A stretch of DNA of 64,000 bases from Antitrichia curtipendula. Taxonomy: Eukaryota > Streptophyta > Bryopsida > Hypnales > Leucodontaceae. A model generated the notes under the pieces. It did no database searches and was not told the DNA's origin. It saw nothing but the letters and a program-made list of their open reading frames with translations. Shown one piece after another: positions 1 to 12,207 of this stretch. The stretch spans positions 3,968,001-4,032,000 of the forward strand of contig OX579633.1 of NCBI GenBank assembly GCA_951230915.1, read 5' to 3'. Position 1 is the stretch's first letter; each line of letters begins with the position of its first letter. A program made the position numbers and the translations under genes.

Positions 1-70
1 CGACCTGCACAACATTACAACATTTACAATTACTTGTCAAAAGTAGATACCAACCAAAAAGGAATGATGG

Positions 71-96
71 CACATACACACACACACACACACACA

Positions 97-168
<72 letters not shown>
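71..168. repeat. (CA)n/(TA)n microsatellite
   Basis: A CA-dinucleotide run (about 71-99) passes directly into a TA run (100-168). It is a compound simple repeat and probably length-variable. Confidence 0.97.
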
Positions 169-170
<2 letters not shown>

Positions 171-1040
171 AAATGCAAAATTGTTTTCAAGAAAGCCAAC
201 TAGTTGTGTTTCTTTCTAATTCAGCACTACACCAAAAACATCATATTCAAAATTTTGGGAGTATTGGAGCCTCCCAAAATAATATTGTCGATTTGAATAT
301 CAATACAAATGGAATTTCTATAGATAATTTAGGTTGACAAATAATATAATTATTAGTTTTTGAGTGCAATTTCCATTAAAATGAGAGTGTATTGACACAC
401 AGAGTCTTTAGTCAACAGGAGTTGAAATTCGGAGATCAATATTTTCATTAATATACATAGAGATCGTGCCATATGGAACACCAAGTCATGAGCTCTGCAG
501 TTGGTTGTAAGGGGTTATTTATCTCATTTAGGCGGTCCGAGTTCGATTTCCATTCAATTCGTATGAGCGACTAAGAGACATGCATGACTTGGTGCTGCTT
601 AATAACTTATACAGGCAACTACGAAAGTTGTAACAACCAAATAGCCCCCTAAGTATTTGGAATGTGACAAGTGATTAACATGGCTATCAAAAACAAAGTG
701 GTTATACACACTACTCATTTTTTCAATTGCATCACACTTTCAAATTTAATGTTCATAGATGCTCTTGAAAAATAAAGTAAAATGATGGAAAAAAGAAAAA
801 AAATTAAATTCAAAAGTACATAAAGAAATACATTAAAATTGAATTTGAATATCCTTGTTTTATAAAAACAAGACATATATTTCAAAACATACAAGCAATA
901 CCAAACTATAAATCCAAACCAACAAAATTCAAACCTATGCCATCTATTACAATACATAAATTTCATCTATTATACACAATATAAATATGTTAAATGCAAA
1001 ACAAAACATGTCACATATACACATTTGTGGATATGCCTTC
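169..1040. other. AT-rich intergenic stretch, no gene seen
   Basis: No reading frame with recognisable content on either strand. It is AT-rich plant intergenic sequence between the microsatellite and the 3' end of the DUF7869-type pseudogene. Confidence 0.6.
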
Positions 1041-4018
1041 TCAATTATATGAAACCAAACTCTGGTTGATGACTTCAATTTGTATAGCAAGGATCTTGAT
1101 CATGCACTCCACAGTGTCTTTCTGGATCCTCGGCTTCGACGCAGTCATAAGAGCATCCGTATGTTGCCAAACAGGAGGTTCAGTTTCATCAACCTTCCAA
1201 CGTAGACCTCTTTTGCTGTCCCATCCGGTGTAGAAATCTTGAACATCCTGATTCCTTGATGTTGGGCGGAACTATTGAATAAGAACACAATTCGGATTCT
1301 CTGGATTGGAGTTTGGATCAGACAATGCCCTTGCAATCCAAACTGGGTGAGAATCACCATCTGTAGGTCGAACTGCAACAAAATAGCCTTCGAACAAATC
1401 TTGAGCCACTCGAAAGGATGGATTTGGACGACCACTCAATGGCCCAACGTATGGGTCATCCTCCCCAAACTCTTCACGTTCCTCACCGTCATCGTCTAAT
1501 TCATCCACTTCACTTGCTTGAATACGTATAGTTGGCCAAAAGCCGTCCCTCAAAACATGAAAGGTAGGTAACGGTTCCATCAACGCTACCTTCACGCCAC
1601 GCCAATACTTCACCAAATGCTCGTAACGTCTTTGATAATCTCCGGTGACGTCTGCATTGCATAAATTGTCCCAATATTTCACAAAACCCGTCATACTTTT
1701 GACAATATCTTCCAAGCCTTTCATAGGCTTCAGTGGAACAGGCAAAGGTGCACCACGTGGCCACAAACTTCGTCCTTCAGCATCTTCTTTCCACAACTTA
1801 ATGCCTCTTCCGTCTTCCCCTAACCAGTCGGCATTAGTGCAGAAAATTTTGTACTTCATGACAGGGCACCCCGTTGAATCTAGATAGAACTTCAATTGAT
1901 GTGGTCTTGTGTGCCCAACAAGGATGTCATCGCCATCTACAAATGACCCTGCTATGAAACCCTTGAAGTCGGGCACCTCTTCAATAAGGTGAGGAATGGT
2001 AGGGACGGAATCCACATCCATGAACGACTTCATTAGCGCTGGTACTGTTGGGAAGTTCTCTTTCTTCAAATCCATGCTCCATCTTCCAAACAGTGCATCA
2101 ATATCGTCATGCGTATGACCCACAATCATGAAGTTCACATAGACTTCTCGGAAGATCTTGTTTGCAACAAGTAGAGACCAAAAACAGAAAACATATCTAT
2201 TCTTATTGTCTCCAGTGGCATTGTCCATTTGGACGTTTAAAATGGGCGGTAGCCGCGTGGCTGGAGTTAAGGTATTTGGTGGCGGCGGTAACGATCCATA
2301 GCACATGTCCGTACCCTCTAGCACGGCTTTAAATAAATTTGTGGACTTTGAATTCGCGAACAATTCCCGAGAAGAAGACTTCGGCGGTAACTCTAAATCT
2401 CGCAACAACTTTGCCATTGAACCAATGGTATAGTTGGAGTAATGCTAGAAGACATCCAAGCCGTAATGTGCGTAGCGCACATCTGCATGGCCATGCGCAA
2501 TCATGCCTGTCACAGAAACGGGTAGCTTCATCAGGCCATCAAGTTCTTTACTCTTGTGAGAAAAGACCGGACAAGCGGTTTTTGCGTGATCCATCTTGTC
2601 GTGTATGATTGTAACACATTCATGCGGAGAATTGAATGACAAGTCTCGGTTAATGTAATACACATTCCTGTGGGCACGAGCAATGGTGAGATGCTTATTC
2701 AATCTCCTACACTACTTCATAGCAGTTTGGGATCCACTGATAGCACCCTTGATGAGTTCATTATATTTGTCACAAGTAGCGCACTGAGCAAAATTATCTC
2801 TTGGCTTCTTTACATCATACTCTGGGAACTTGGCTGATCTAATCTTGCTCAAGTTCGAAGTTGAAATCCCCTTCAAACCAAAAGCCACATTGGTTTCATT
2901 AAGTCTTTTCAACTGATCATTCCATTGAAATGAGGCCGGAAGAATCCTGGACACAATCTTGTCACCTTCCTTCAAAGTCCGTGTACGATGCGGCATGTGA
3001 TCAGCCTCCTTGTCTAGGATGCACTTCAAGGAAGCTGTGGCTTGTTTGGTATGCTCTCTAGGCTTCAGTAGTCCCGTATTCCCGTGATCCCTTGCTTCCC
3101 GTTCATCCTTCATGTATTTCAAGTAGCGATAGAATGTAGACTCAGCAACCCCCGCAATATGCATCCATGCGCGCAAACACACATTTATCTCTTCAATCGT
3201 CACCATTTTTCCTCGGCGTGCACCTTCATGAATATGTCTGTGCACATTAGTCTTCATGAAAGCTCTATGCTTAAAAGTTGAATTTCGATACATGCGTTCT
3301 CGAAAAGCTCGAATTTTTTCTCTAGGAAACGGCTGAACACAATTCTTGCTGCAACACACTTTGCTGGACACCAAGTTAATTGACTCCTGCGTTAGGAGGT
3401 CTTTTGTTTTGATAGCGGTCTCACGAGGCGGGTTTCTAATGGCACTTGCATATGGTCTTGTAGATGTCGCAGAAGGCGGGTTTAGAAGTGATGCTTGTAG
3501 ACGGTTGAAACTGTCCCTAGCAGCGATCCCAGAACTGGCTAAATTTCGCTCAATTGCTAATAAACTTGACATGTCCTCAGTGTAAATTTTTTTCAAAATC
3601 TTCCAAAAATGAACATTTGGCTAAAAACCCAAAACTAGTTCTGGGATCACTGGTCCCTAGCCTCATGATCGTGCAGACTTGCTCCACGATAATGAACCAG
3701 TTGAATAGGCCAAGCTAGCAATGAGTAAATACGTTCCTCTGGAAGGTCCACTTCAGAATGTGACACTGAAATGTGCACTGATACATGAGTGTCACCGAGA
3801 GGCCCACTGGCACCAAGAACAAGATCGGAGTTTACGCTGTGGCAGGTACCTTCATCAACAAGTACGCCCTCAGCATTATACAGCTTAACACACTTCGTAT
3901 TCCACAGCCGACGCGGAATACCTTCACACTCAAGAACACCAGCATTCATTTGTTGAACAACCTGGAACTCATCGTCCGATAGGTCCATGTCCGCGGCTGG
4001 ATCCTCTATAGAATCCAT
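1041..4018 (-). pseudogene. DUF7869-type transposon-like protein, broken by in-frame TAG codons
   Basis: Minus-strand gene. A first exon (4018 to about 3650) starts at ATG and opens with an acidic MDSIEDPAADMDLSDDEF; a short intron then shifts into one long frame from about 3596 to a TGA at 1041-1043. That frame is continuous in sense but cut by TAG at 2712, 2445 and 1272. Visible motifs in order: Cys-rich CCSKNC near the start, CATCDKYNELI, MDHAKTACP, then QMDNATGDNKNRYVF and GHTHDDIDALFG, which I know from the DUF7869 proteins found in plants, fungi and animals and thought to be transposon-derived. The tail includes RPTSRNQDVQ and TDALMTA. The text reads sensibly across each TAG, so these look like nonsense changes, not introns. 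The catalytic role of the Asp/His motifs is inferred. An AG directly before position 4024 suggests a further 5' intron, which would contain the palindrome array. Confidence 0.75.
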
Positions 4019-4257
4019 GACACCTGAACAACACAGTAAACCAAAGAAGTTTTCAGGCTCTTAAAGAACATGAACCATAACCGTCACGTCATTTCTCTTA
4101 ATTAGCTCTCAAATGCTGTTGACCAAATATTCATCATGAATTCTGTGCAATTAATAGAAGTCATAAATTGCAATTCAAATTCAGGACATGTAAAGGACGT
4201 ATGCATCATAGCACGACTATGGCCAATGTGCAATTTAGTAATTATTCAAGTACATCT

Positions 4258-5303
4258 TCTTTCTAGCGCGTCTAGCGCTAGAGTGTAATCAAGTGATCAT
4301 CTATGGAGGCCATATGCATTTTAGCACGACTAGCACTAAAGTGCAATTGGGTCATCATATATAGACAGTATATAAAGTTTACCCCGACTATCGCCAAAGT
4401 GAAATAAGATCATTTTACGTAGAGCACATATGCACTTCAGTGCTAGTTGCGCTATAGTGCGATAGAAGATCTTCAATGGAGACATCTTGCGATTCAGCGC
4501 GACTAGCTCTATAGTGCAGCGGGGTCATTTTACAGTGACAACATATGCAGTTTAGCGCTAGTCGCGCTAAAGTGTAACTTATTCATTTTACAAACACTGA
4601 ATAAGCACTTCAGCGCAACTAGCGCTAAACTGCAACGCACTGACTTTACATATATGGCATATGCACTTTAGCGCGACTAGCGCTAAAGTGCAATCGGGTC
4701 ACTCTACAGAAATGCATATGCATTTTAGCGCGACTAGCGCTAAAGTGCTGTCCGATGAAATTAATTACATGGCATATGCACTTTAGCGCGACCAGCGCTA
4801 AAGTGCAATCGCCTCATTTCACAGTGAATGCATATGCATTCTAGCGCCAGTTGCGCTAATTGGCAACCACAGGCTGTACATATACTGAACATGCACTTTA
4901 GCGCTAGTCGCGCTAAAGTGCAATTGTACAGTACACGCATGTTCACCTAAGCGAGATTAACATTAAATGGCGGACCACTCATTTTATATGTAAGGCATAT
5001 GCACTTTAGCGCTAGTCGCGCTAAAGTGCAGTCGGGGCCAATCTAGAGAAAACGGAAATGCACTTTAGCGCGACTAGCGCTAAAGTGCAATCGCCTCATT
5101 TCACATTGATTGTATATGAATTTTAGAGCGACCACTGGTTGTACATATACTGAACGTGCACTTTAGCGCGACTCGCGCTAAAGTGCAATGGTGTCATTGT
5201 ACAGGCCATGCATGTTCATTTAAACGAGACTAGCGCTAAATGGCAGCCCGCTCATTTTATATATAGGGCATATGCACTTTAGCACGAGTCGCGCTAAAGT
5301 GCA
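4258..5303. repeat. Tandem array of ~18 palindromic (hairpin) units, ~58-bp period
   Basis: Each unit is a roughly 31-bp palindrome: left arm TGCACTTTAGCGCG, a 3-5 nt loop, and the reverse-complementary right arm CGCGCTAAAGTGCA, followed by about 27 bp of partly conserved spacer often containing TCATTT and CATATG. Well preserved units start at 4662, 4719, 4777, 4892, 5000, 5059, 5157 and 5273. The unit at 5157-5187 has perfect 14-bp arms around an ACT loop. Degenerate units lie near 4258, 4315, 4372, 4431, 4487, 4546, 4604, 4835, 4942, 5117 and 5211. The array lies upstream of the DUF7869-type gene, possibly in its first intron. Apparent ORFs here are translations of the repeat. Confidence 0.93.
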
Positions 5304-8300
5304 ATCAGACGCCTCTATATACAAGATGTCTAAGTCGCAACATTCAAGAATATATACCCATCATGTGCACAACAATCCCATATTTTACGGAACTAACTCA
5401 TTTTAACAGTGAATATTACTATTTTTAGTAATTCCAAAAATTAAGGCATCACTCTCAGACGGTATCATACGTCTGTCATTGTAAATTGGGTTAGAACCTT
5501 ACGTAATGAAAATCCGGTGCATTGGAAGGGAAGCAACATGAAATGCACATTTGACAAGTGAATACCTATGCAGTCAGTAACCCTTGTGAAGCAAATGAAA
5601 ATTCATGTAAAACTTCCTTCAAGTTCGTGATACAAGTTTCAATACTGATTGAGAAGGTACAAGCACATTACCAGAAACATGATGAGATGAAGTACCTCCT
5701 TAAAGAAGGAAGCGGACACAAACTACACGGTCGTGATGCGATCCCGAAGAGAAACTCCTGAATTCTCCACAGAAAATAACAATGCAAGTACAACACGCAC
5801 ACAAAGAGAGCAACGTGCACAGAAATCGACTTGGTTGAAGAGGAAGGTGGACAGAGATGGCTGCATCTTGCTTGACGATGCACAAAAGAATTCTTGGCGG
5901 GAATAAAATTGTGCCAATCCATGCCATGAGTTTGAAATCCATGCTTCTAATTTCAGGAGCCCCGGGATTCCTCATGCCTTGGGCAGTTGTAAACTATGAA
6001 GCGCCATCTAATTCTAGAATAAACCACAAACTTCACGAAAGTTATAGGGCGAGCAGCTTTCGAAGGATTCCCTTTATTAAAGCTTGTTGACTTCCGTCTA
6101 TTGACGTGTCCTCTTACAATTGGAAAAATGTCATCAACGCCAGGTAGAATTCTAATTTATAGCCTTATCCTGGTTTATTCGCCTTTTCCGCACTTCTTTT
6201 CTGGAATACTTAATTAGTACACAGTACTTACTTTTGCTTATATTAAGTGGAATCTCGCTTTGTTGGAATGTCATTGGGCTCTTTTCCTTGTATACTGTAT
6301 ATGTCAGGAAAATTCCTTTTCCTTTTATAGTGAAAGAAAACTTTACAAACCGAAATATGGCTCTGAATAATTATTTTTTATAGTACTCGAATTCCACTTT
6401 ACCGTCAAGACTTTCAAAGTTTTAAGGTTCTGGAAGTTTAGAGTGAGGTTAGGTTTAGGATTTAGGGTTTAGGGTTTACAGTACTAATAATCCATGACAA
6501 TATTAAAAGTGAGGTCAATTTCAGCACATGCCAACAAAAATTGGGAGTGATTGTTCATTGTTCTTCTGAGGTTGATATGTAGGAAAAAAATTGCCACCAC
6601 ATGAAAAAACAAATTCATGCACGAACTTCAAAAAATTTCTAGATGAAGTCCGTGATACTGTAATTTAAATTTTCTTGAGACATCAAATTTAACAAGTGGG
6701 AAATAAATTGGGAGTAATTTTGTGTTGTACCTTAAAGACACTTGTGTAGAATAGAATAGAATTAATCACATATATCAAAATAATGAATAAATTATTTTGA
6801 AACCTACTATTACAAACATGCATATACACTTGAATTCTATATTCTCATGAATTGTAAGTAGTAGTATTCTTAAAACTTCTTCTGGTATTTTCTTCATACA
6901 TTTCATGATCAAATATATGAACTCTTAATACTCAATCAAATAAAGTATAGCAAAAAAGTGACATTGCTTTCATATTGCAATTGAATTTGTGTAAAAACAT
7001 TTAAATTTGTAACATCATGAACTTTAACTATTTTAAATGTTTACAACTTGTTGTGGCTTTAAGCTATGAAGTTCATAAATTTTTTAAATTAGAACCCTTA
7101 AAGTAATGGAAATGAATAAATTCATTTCAAACTTCCTCATAGAAATACAAATTCATAGAATATCTACAAAACACCATATTAAAAAAATACACACAAGTTA
7201 GAGAAGTAACACAATAACCATCAATACAAGACAAATAAATGAGAAACCACAATTTGATGTACTTCCGTGTATTGCGTGTATTTAATTTTGAAATCTAATC
7301 CCTTAAAGAATCGAGGAATTTTGAACAATATAGAAATGTGTTTTAAAGAAATCTAAAAAAACCTTCTTGAAGTTTGCATCAAAGAAGACCACGTGAAGAT
7401 AATGGAAAAAACCCCTGTACATGTTTAGAAATTTAAAATTATTTTTAGATATGACTCAAATGAAATTTGAAGAGTTATCTTGAAAAAGGTTTTAACAATA
7501 TAATTTCTACCTCTAGCATTGAAAATTTCTATAAGTAGTCTATTGTTTTTGGTAAATTGATTGGTGGAAAAATACATACATTTTAAAGATGTCAAAATGA
7601 ACACCTTCGAGAAATAGTTTAGGATTCATTACTAATTAAATACTAAACACTTTGTAATATATTCTCTTAATTAGTGTATAATACTAGTAATGTTAGATTT
7701 GAACATATTTACAAATTCATTGAAAGGCAATCCAAACTAATTTGCACAGAAAATATTAGAATTCGATTTAAGAATTTTCAATCAACAATTTCCATTCCAA
7801 AATTAGTCAACGACAAAAAATGGTTTGTTGAATCTTTCGGGATGAAAGCCCAATTTCTAAAAAAATTGCATGAATATACTGTGAAGTTTGAATTGGAAAC
7901 ATTTACTTCTGTGAGAGTTTTGGAATTGGGTTTGAAAAAAAATGTAGGGTTTTAGGAAAGTACATACACTTTAAATCCATGAGGAAACTAATTTTATGCT
8001 ACTTGTAGGCAACTGTTTACAATAACTACCTTCTTCTTTGATATGCCATGTGCTATAGTTTAAGAATTTCAAAGCACAAAACACATAAAATAAACTAATA
8101 AAATGAAAAAAAAAAATATGTAGAAGTTGCACATACCCTAAACTTTGAGAGTTCATGCAAAAACCTAATCTTTGCTAGTAGGCCCTTTCCTACGCAAGAG
8201 AACTTGCATTCTTTCCAAAAAACCATATTAGTACTTAGTACTGTAGTGAAGAAATTAGAACCATCCCCAAAACACACAATATAAACCTTAAACCCTGAAT

Positions 8301-9929
8301 ATAATACTTTGAATTTTGATGAAACATTTTTTTCATTGTGTTCCATTTTAATTCTATATTCTAATAGCACCATTGCCCTTATATGTTTAAAGTCATATTT
8401 TAAAGGTAAAAATGAATAAACATAAATTCTCATGTTCAAATAAATTACGTTCTCTTAAGACTTTGTATGCTATTTTTTTCAAATCTATGAAATCATATGA
8501 TTATTTTGCAGTTATTTAAAATTTATTTCAACAATAGAGCCTATTGTTGCTCAATAAAAACTCCAAATAAATTATGAGATATGTCTTATTCTAGTAGATT
8601 TAAGTTTCAAATCAATAGGAGTCTTTATTTAACATACTGATTTTCCAGTTATACTTGAAGGGGAAGGAAATAGTGTTTGTTCTACAAAAATTGTTAAAAT
8701 GCATTATAAAAAACAATTTAGTTATAAGAATGATGTAATAACGACTCTCAAACAATACTAGTAAAAAATGATTTGTGCATCCTATGCAAATGATTAGATC
8801 AAGTAGAGCCTTATCTAGTATTTTTCAATCATTTTTTAACCAAAAAATATTATAATATATTACAGTGTGAATATTTGTGATTTTCATATGAAACTTTTGG
8901 TTGATTACAGAAACCTCACATTTTTATCATAGGAATTTTTGATAAGGTGAAGATTATTTTTGTTATTGAATTCATTTTTGAAGGGTAACACAACAATTTC
9001 ACTATATCAAAAATATTGTGAAGAATGAGGTGTATCGATGTCTGGACTTTAGGAAAGTCCACAAACAATTCTGAACAAAAGAAAAGGATTATGGTTTAGG
9101 TGCAAAAGTGCAATTCATTTTTGGTGGGAACAAATCTTCTTAAGGGGCTTCAATAGGGGATCTTTATATCCACGAAAAGTTTAAAATTTCAAGTAATTAC
9201 ACATAATCATTAGAAGATGTTGCCTTCATTGTTATTTTGCCTACATCATGAAGAGTAATTCTCAAACTATTAAATAGTATTTATTTCCTCAGAAGGAGGT
9301 TCATAAATGCAAATGAAAATTCTAATCCTTGTTACGTAAACAATACTTATTATTCTTAGTTACTATATTCTAAAACATGAATATAGTTAAATGTTAGATG
9401 TTGACAAAATAGGCTAAATGGGCCAAGATAATTGAGACATATTCTATATATGCTTCACACAACAATTTGCATATGAGTAAGGGTCAGGGTAAGCAATGCA
9501 GAGATGCGTAACTATGAACTTTGAACTCTAATAGGGGGTTATGGATTTGTATATGTTTTATGAAACCCGTATGAAATAAATTGTTACAATTATTTATACC
9601 GAATGAACGACTAACATTTTGGCCTTCATAGATATTGACCAAGGATATTAGAAACCACATCCTAACAATAAAATATATAGGGTCAATTGGAAAACTATAG
9701 GTTTCTTTGCAATAATAATGAAAGATTTAGTTTGATTCAATTTTCAGTTATTTTTGTCTTGCATTCATAAATCAGATTTCTAGGAATGAAGCATCTTACA
9801 GTCTACAGGACTAGATTTGGATGTCCTCCCAAATCTCAACCATGGTAGACATGCGATTTAGTGTGGCAATTTCTAGGTATCATATTGGTACTTGAGACTA
9901 CGTTACAACAGTCAGGTACCGCAAGATGG
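5304..9929. other. AT-rich region without recognisable genes
   Basis: About 4.6 kb of mostly AT-rich sequence. Short open frames (for example 7674-7955) have low-complexity composition and no recognisable motif, so none is called. A telomere-like tract is listed separately. Confidence 0.55.
6451..6477 (+). repeat. Interstitial plant-type telomere repeats
   Basis: A short run of GGTTTAG/TTTAGGG units (one imperfect, two perfect) followed by GGTTTAC. TTTAGGG is the common plant telomere unit. Similar single boxes occur near 10819, 10907, 10998 and 61950, where they may be telo-box promoter motifs. Confidence 0.75.
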
Positions 9930-10095
9930 TTTTTAGTTTCACTTGCAAGGCAGGTGTCATCCACAGTATTACAAAGGGTGTAAACCACAACAAGGAGGGT
10001 ACTATCAACCACGACATTGTAAGACGGATATTGGCTATAGTATTTCAAGGCGGTCATCACAAATGCCACTATGCTAGAGTATTGAATGGCGGATT
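9930..10095. repeat. Degenerate older copies of the 36-bp minisatellite
   Basis: Loose repeats ending in AAGGCGG, AAGACGG or AATGGCGG at about 35-45 bp spacing resemble the better preserved array at 10293-10508 and look like its decayed extension. Confidence 0.5.
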
Positions 10096-10292
10096 TTATT
10101 CATAGTAAGAGGACGTTAAAAATATAGGTGTAAGGTATAGCAAGGTGGGTTTCCTGTATTCATTATGTTCTTTATTTTTTGTTTAGCAGAAACAAATTGA
10201 GCTCCTTTTGATTTACCAGAAGCAGAAGCAAAATTAGTGGCGGGCTATAATGTAGAATACTCTTCGATGGATTTTGCTCTATTTTTTTAGGA

Positions 10293-10508
10293 GTATTGGC
10301 AAGGTAGGGCCACGGTATTCAAAGGCGGGTATTGGCACGGTAGGAAAGGGGTATTGCAAGGCGGGTTTTGGCAAAATAGGGTTTAACTAATTACTGCAGG
10401 GCGGGTATTTACAAGGTAGGTTCAGGATATTGGCAGGCGGGTATTGCCAAGGTACAGTCAGGGTATTGGCACACGGGTATTGACAAGGTAGGCCAGGGTA
10501 TTTCTGGT
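10293..10508. repeat. 36-bp minisatellite, six units
   Basis: Units start with GTATTG(G)CAAGGTAGG and end with GGCGG at 10293, 10329, 10365, 10405, 10441 and 10477. Period is 36 bp, with one 40-bp unit. It is G-rich on the plus strand and lies just upstream of the leader-like region. Confidence 0.85.
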
Positions 10509-10983
10509 ACGTAGGTGTTCGCAGGGCCAGGGTATCGGAAGACCAGAAGGTGGCGTTCCGATCTAGGGTTTCAGTGCCACTTTTGTGAATGCTGTTTTTT
10601 CGAAGTTTCGCTCGTCTCGTCCGCTGTTGGAGTTGCGCCTCATCCCAAAGCGTGTTTGGAGAAATTGAGAAGGCGCGTGGAGCGATTCTGCCAGTGTTTC
10701 AACGATTCCGCAAGTGGGTGGAAAGAGCGTCTCAGCTTTTTCAATTCCACAGCGTGATTCGGGTAAGCATTCAAATTCCTCTTTGGGGGAAGCATTCGGG
10801 GTTTGAAATTGCTGCGGTTTAGGGTAAACATTCGAATTTCTCTTTCAATTGTGTAAACGTTTGAAGTGTGAAGTTTGGCTCCTGTGGCTGCGTGGTTTAG
10901 GGTTCACCTTGAGCGACTGATCCCGGAGTTTCCTTGGAGCGATTCCGGGAAGTGCGTGGAGCGTGGAGCGTACATTTCTGTGA

Positions 10984-11262
10984 GTACTACAACAACGTTT
11001 AGGGTGCTTCGAGTAGAGCGTACATTATTTTGAGCACGACAACAGCGTGCACGGACTACTTCGGGGTAAGCATTCCAATTCTTCCAATTTGCATTCTTGC
11101 GTCTGCTCGGGTGTGGTCCGGTCCTTCTTCGGTTTTGGGGATTTCGATTCTTGCGTTTGCTCGTGTGTGCGTCCCCGCGTTAGGTTTTGATTTATGGAAT
11201 TTGGAATTTAGCGTCTGCTCGGTTGTGACCTCCTCTGTTATTTTTTTTTTGCGCGCCATCGT
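10984..11262 (+). repeat. Leader-like block, copy 1 of a ~280-bp direct duplication
   Basis: This block (ACTACAACAACG, GAGCACGACAACAGCGTG, CTTCGGGGTAAGCATTCC, CTTGCGTCTGCTCGG, ending GCGCGCCATCGTC) recurs about 850 bp downstream at 11837-12099. Both copies contain CGGGGTAAGCATTCC, a good plant 5' splice-site context, so they could be duplicated non-coding first exons. Telo-box-like TTTAGGGT motifs precede and enter copy 1. Confidence 0.75.
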
Positions 11263-11637
11263 CAAATTCTGATTAGGAATGATGATCTAGTCCTCTTGTC
11301 TATGTGTTGTGGGCTGAAGATGTTGCTGAGGTAGTGTTTTTCTTCACCCTGTTTTTGATCTGTCTTACTCGGCTTCAGGTTGTAGAAAACCCTACCCCAA
11401 AATCTGTTCCAAGAAATCTAGTTGCGTTACAACTTACAGGGATGGCATTAGAAATTGCCTTTACGACTCTCAGCTGCTAGGGTTTATCTAATATAACCAT
11501 AACTATAGCGTTGTTCATCACAAAATAGCATTTGTCATCTTGTCTTGTATTCAGGTTAATTGGAAGACTCTTTTGCTCAGATGCTGTGCATTTTTGTTTA
11601 ATTGGGATGTTGAAGGCCTATACCTCTGAATGTGCAG

Positions 11638-11836
11638 GAAGTATACGGATCGATGGGCATGACATACGCGATTTTAACTTGAAGAGTTCAAAGAAACTCG
11701 TTGCAATCGTTCCCCCAGACACGGTATGCATTACCCCCTCGTGAAGTTGCTGGTTGAAGTTTGGTATTTAATTTTTTAAGGGTGTGGTTGACACTGTGGT
11801 TATGATTGACAGACGTTGTTCACTGGAACGGTAGCA
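11638..11836 (+). pseudogene. Two-exon fragment of an ABC-transporter nucleotide-binding domain
   Basis: Exon a (11638-11723) follows an acceptor (TGTGCAG) and reads GSIRIDGHDIRDFNLKS...VAIVPPDT. The donor is GTATGC at 11724. Exon b starts at 11813 after TTGACAG and reads TLFTGTV. Spliced in phase 0, the join gives VPPDT-TLFTGTV, matching the Q-loop region of ABC exporters (consensus VPQDxxLFxGTI) between Walker A and the signature motif. Key Q-loop Gln is Pro here. No Walker A, signature or Walker B is present, so it cannot be a working domain. Exon b runs straight into copy 2 of the duplicated leader block, as expected for a captured gene fragment. The subfamily (ABCB/half-transporter style) is a guess. 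Confidence 0.72.
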
Positions 11837-12099
11837 GTAGTACAACATCGTGCTTGGAGTGCTTCGGGTGGAGCATACATTTTCTTGAGCACGACAACAA
11901 CGTGCATGGACTGCTTCGGGGTAAGCATTCCAACCCTTCCAATTTGCATTCTTGCGTCTGCTTGGGTGTGGTCCTGTCCTTCTTGGATTTTTTTGAATTT
12001 TGAATTTAGCGTCTGCTCGGTTGTGCGTCTCCGCCGTAGGTATGAGCAGGGTTCCCGTCGACCTCCTCTGGTATTCTTTTTTTTGCGCATCATCGTCGA
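11837..12099 (+). repeat. Leader-like block, copy 2 of the direct duplication
   Basis: Second copy of the 10984-11262 block, with the same CTTCGGGGTAAGCATTCC splice-donor context and the same GCGTCTGCTCGGTTGTG and TTGCGCATCATCGTCGAC landmarks. It lies between the ABC exon b and the ParB-like gene. Confidence 0.75.
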
Positions 12100-12207
12100 C
12101 CTCCTCTGCCAAATGTTCACATCTGCTTCGCACATTTCCAATTCCTGTAATAGTTTAGTGCTTGTACTGGATGTTCATTGCCGAGGGGCTTGTCTCAATG
12201 AAAGTGC

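Noticed and set aside
4662..4692. E2F binding sites (TTTAGCGC)
   Set aside because: The E2F consensus needs G or C at the fourth and fifth positions; TTTAGCGC does not fit and is explained by the palindrome.
4761..4946. Cys-rich small ORF on the minus strand
   Set aside because: It is the translation of the palindromic repeat; similar peptides appear wherever the palindrome occurs (12602-12913, 14272-14490).
4258..5303. CRISPR array
   Set aside because: The regular 31-bp palindromes and ~27-bp spacers superficially match, but spacers are related to one another, units are diverged, no cas genes exist, and the context is eukaryotic.
7674..7955. 93-codon ORF as a gene
   Set aside because: AT-rich composition, no motif, no splice or promoter context; lengths like this arise by chance here.
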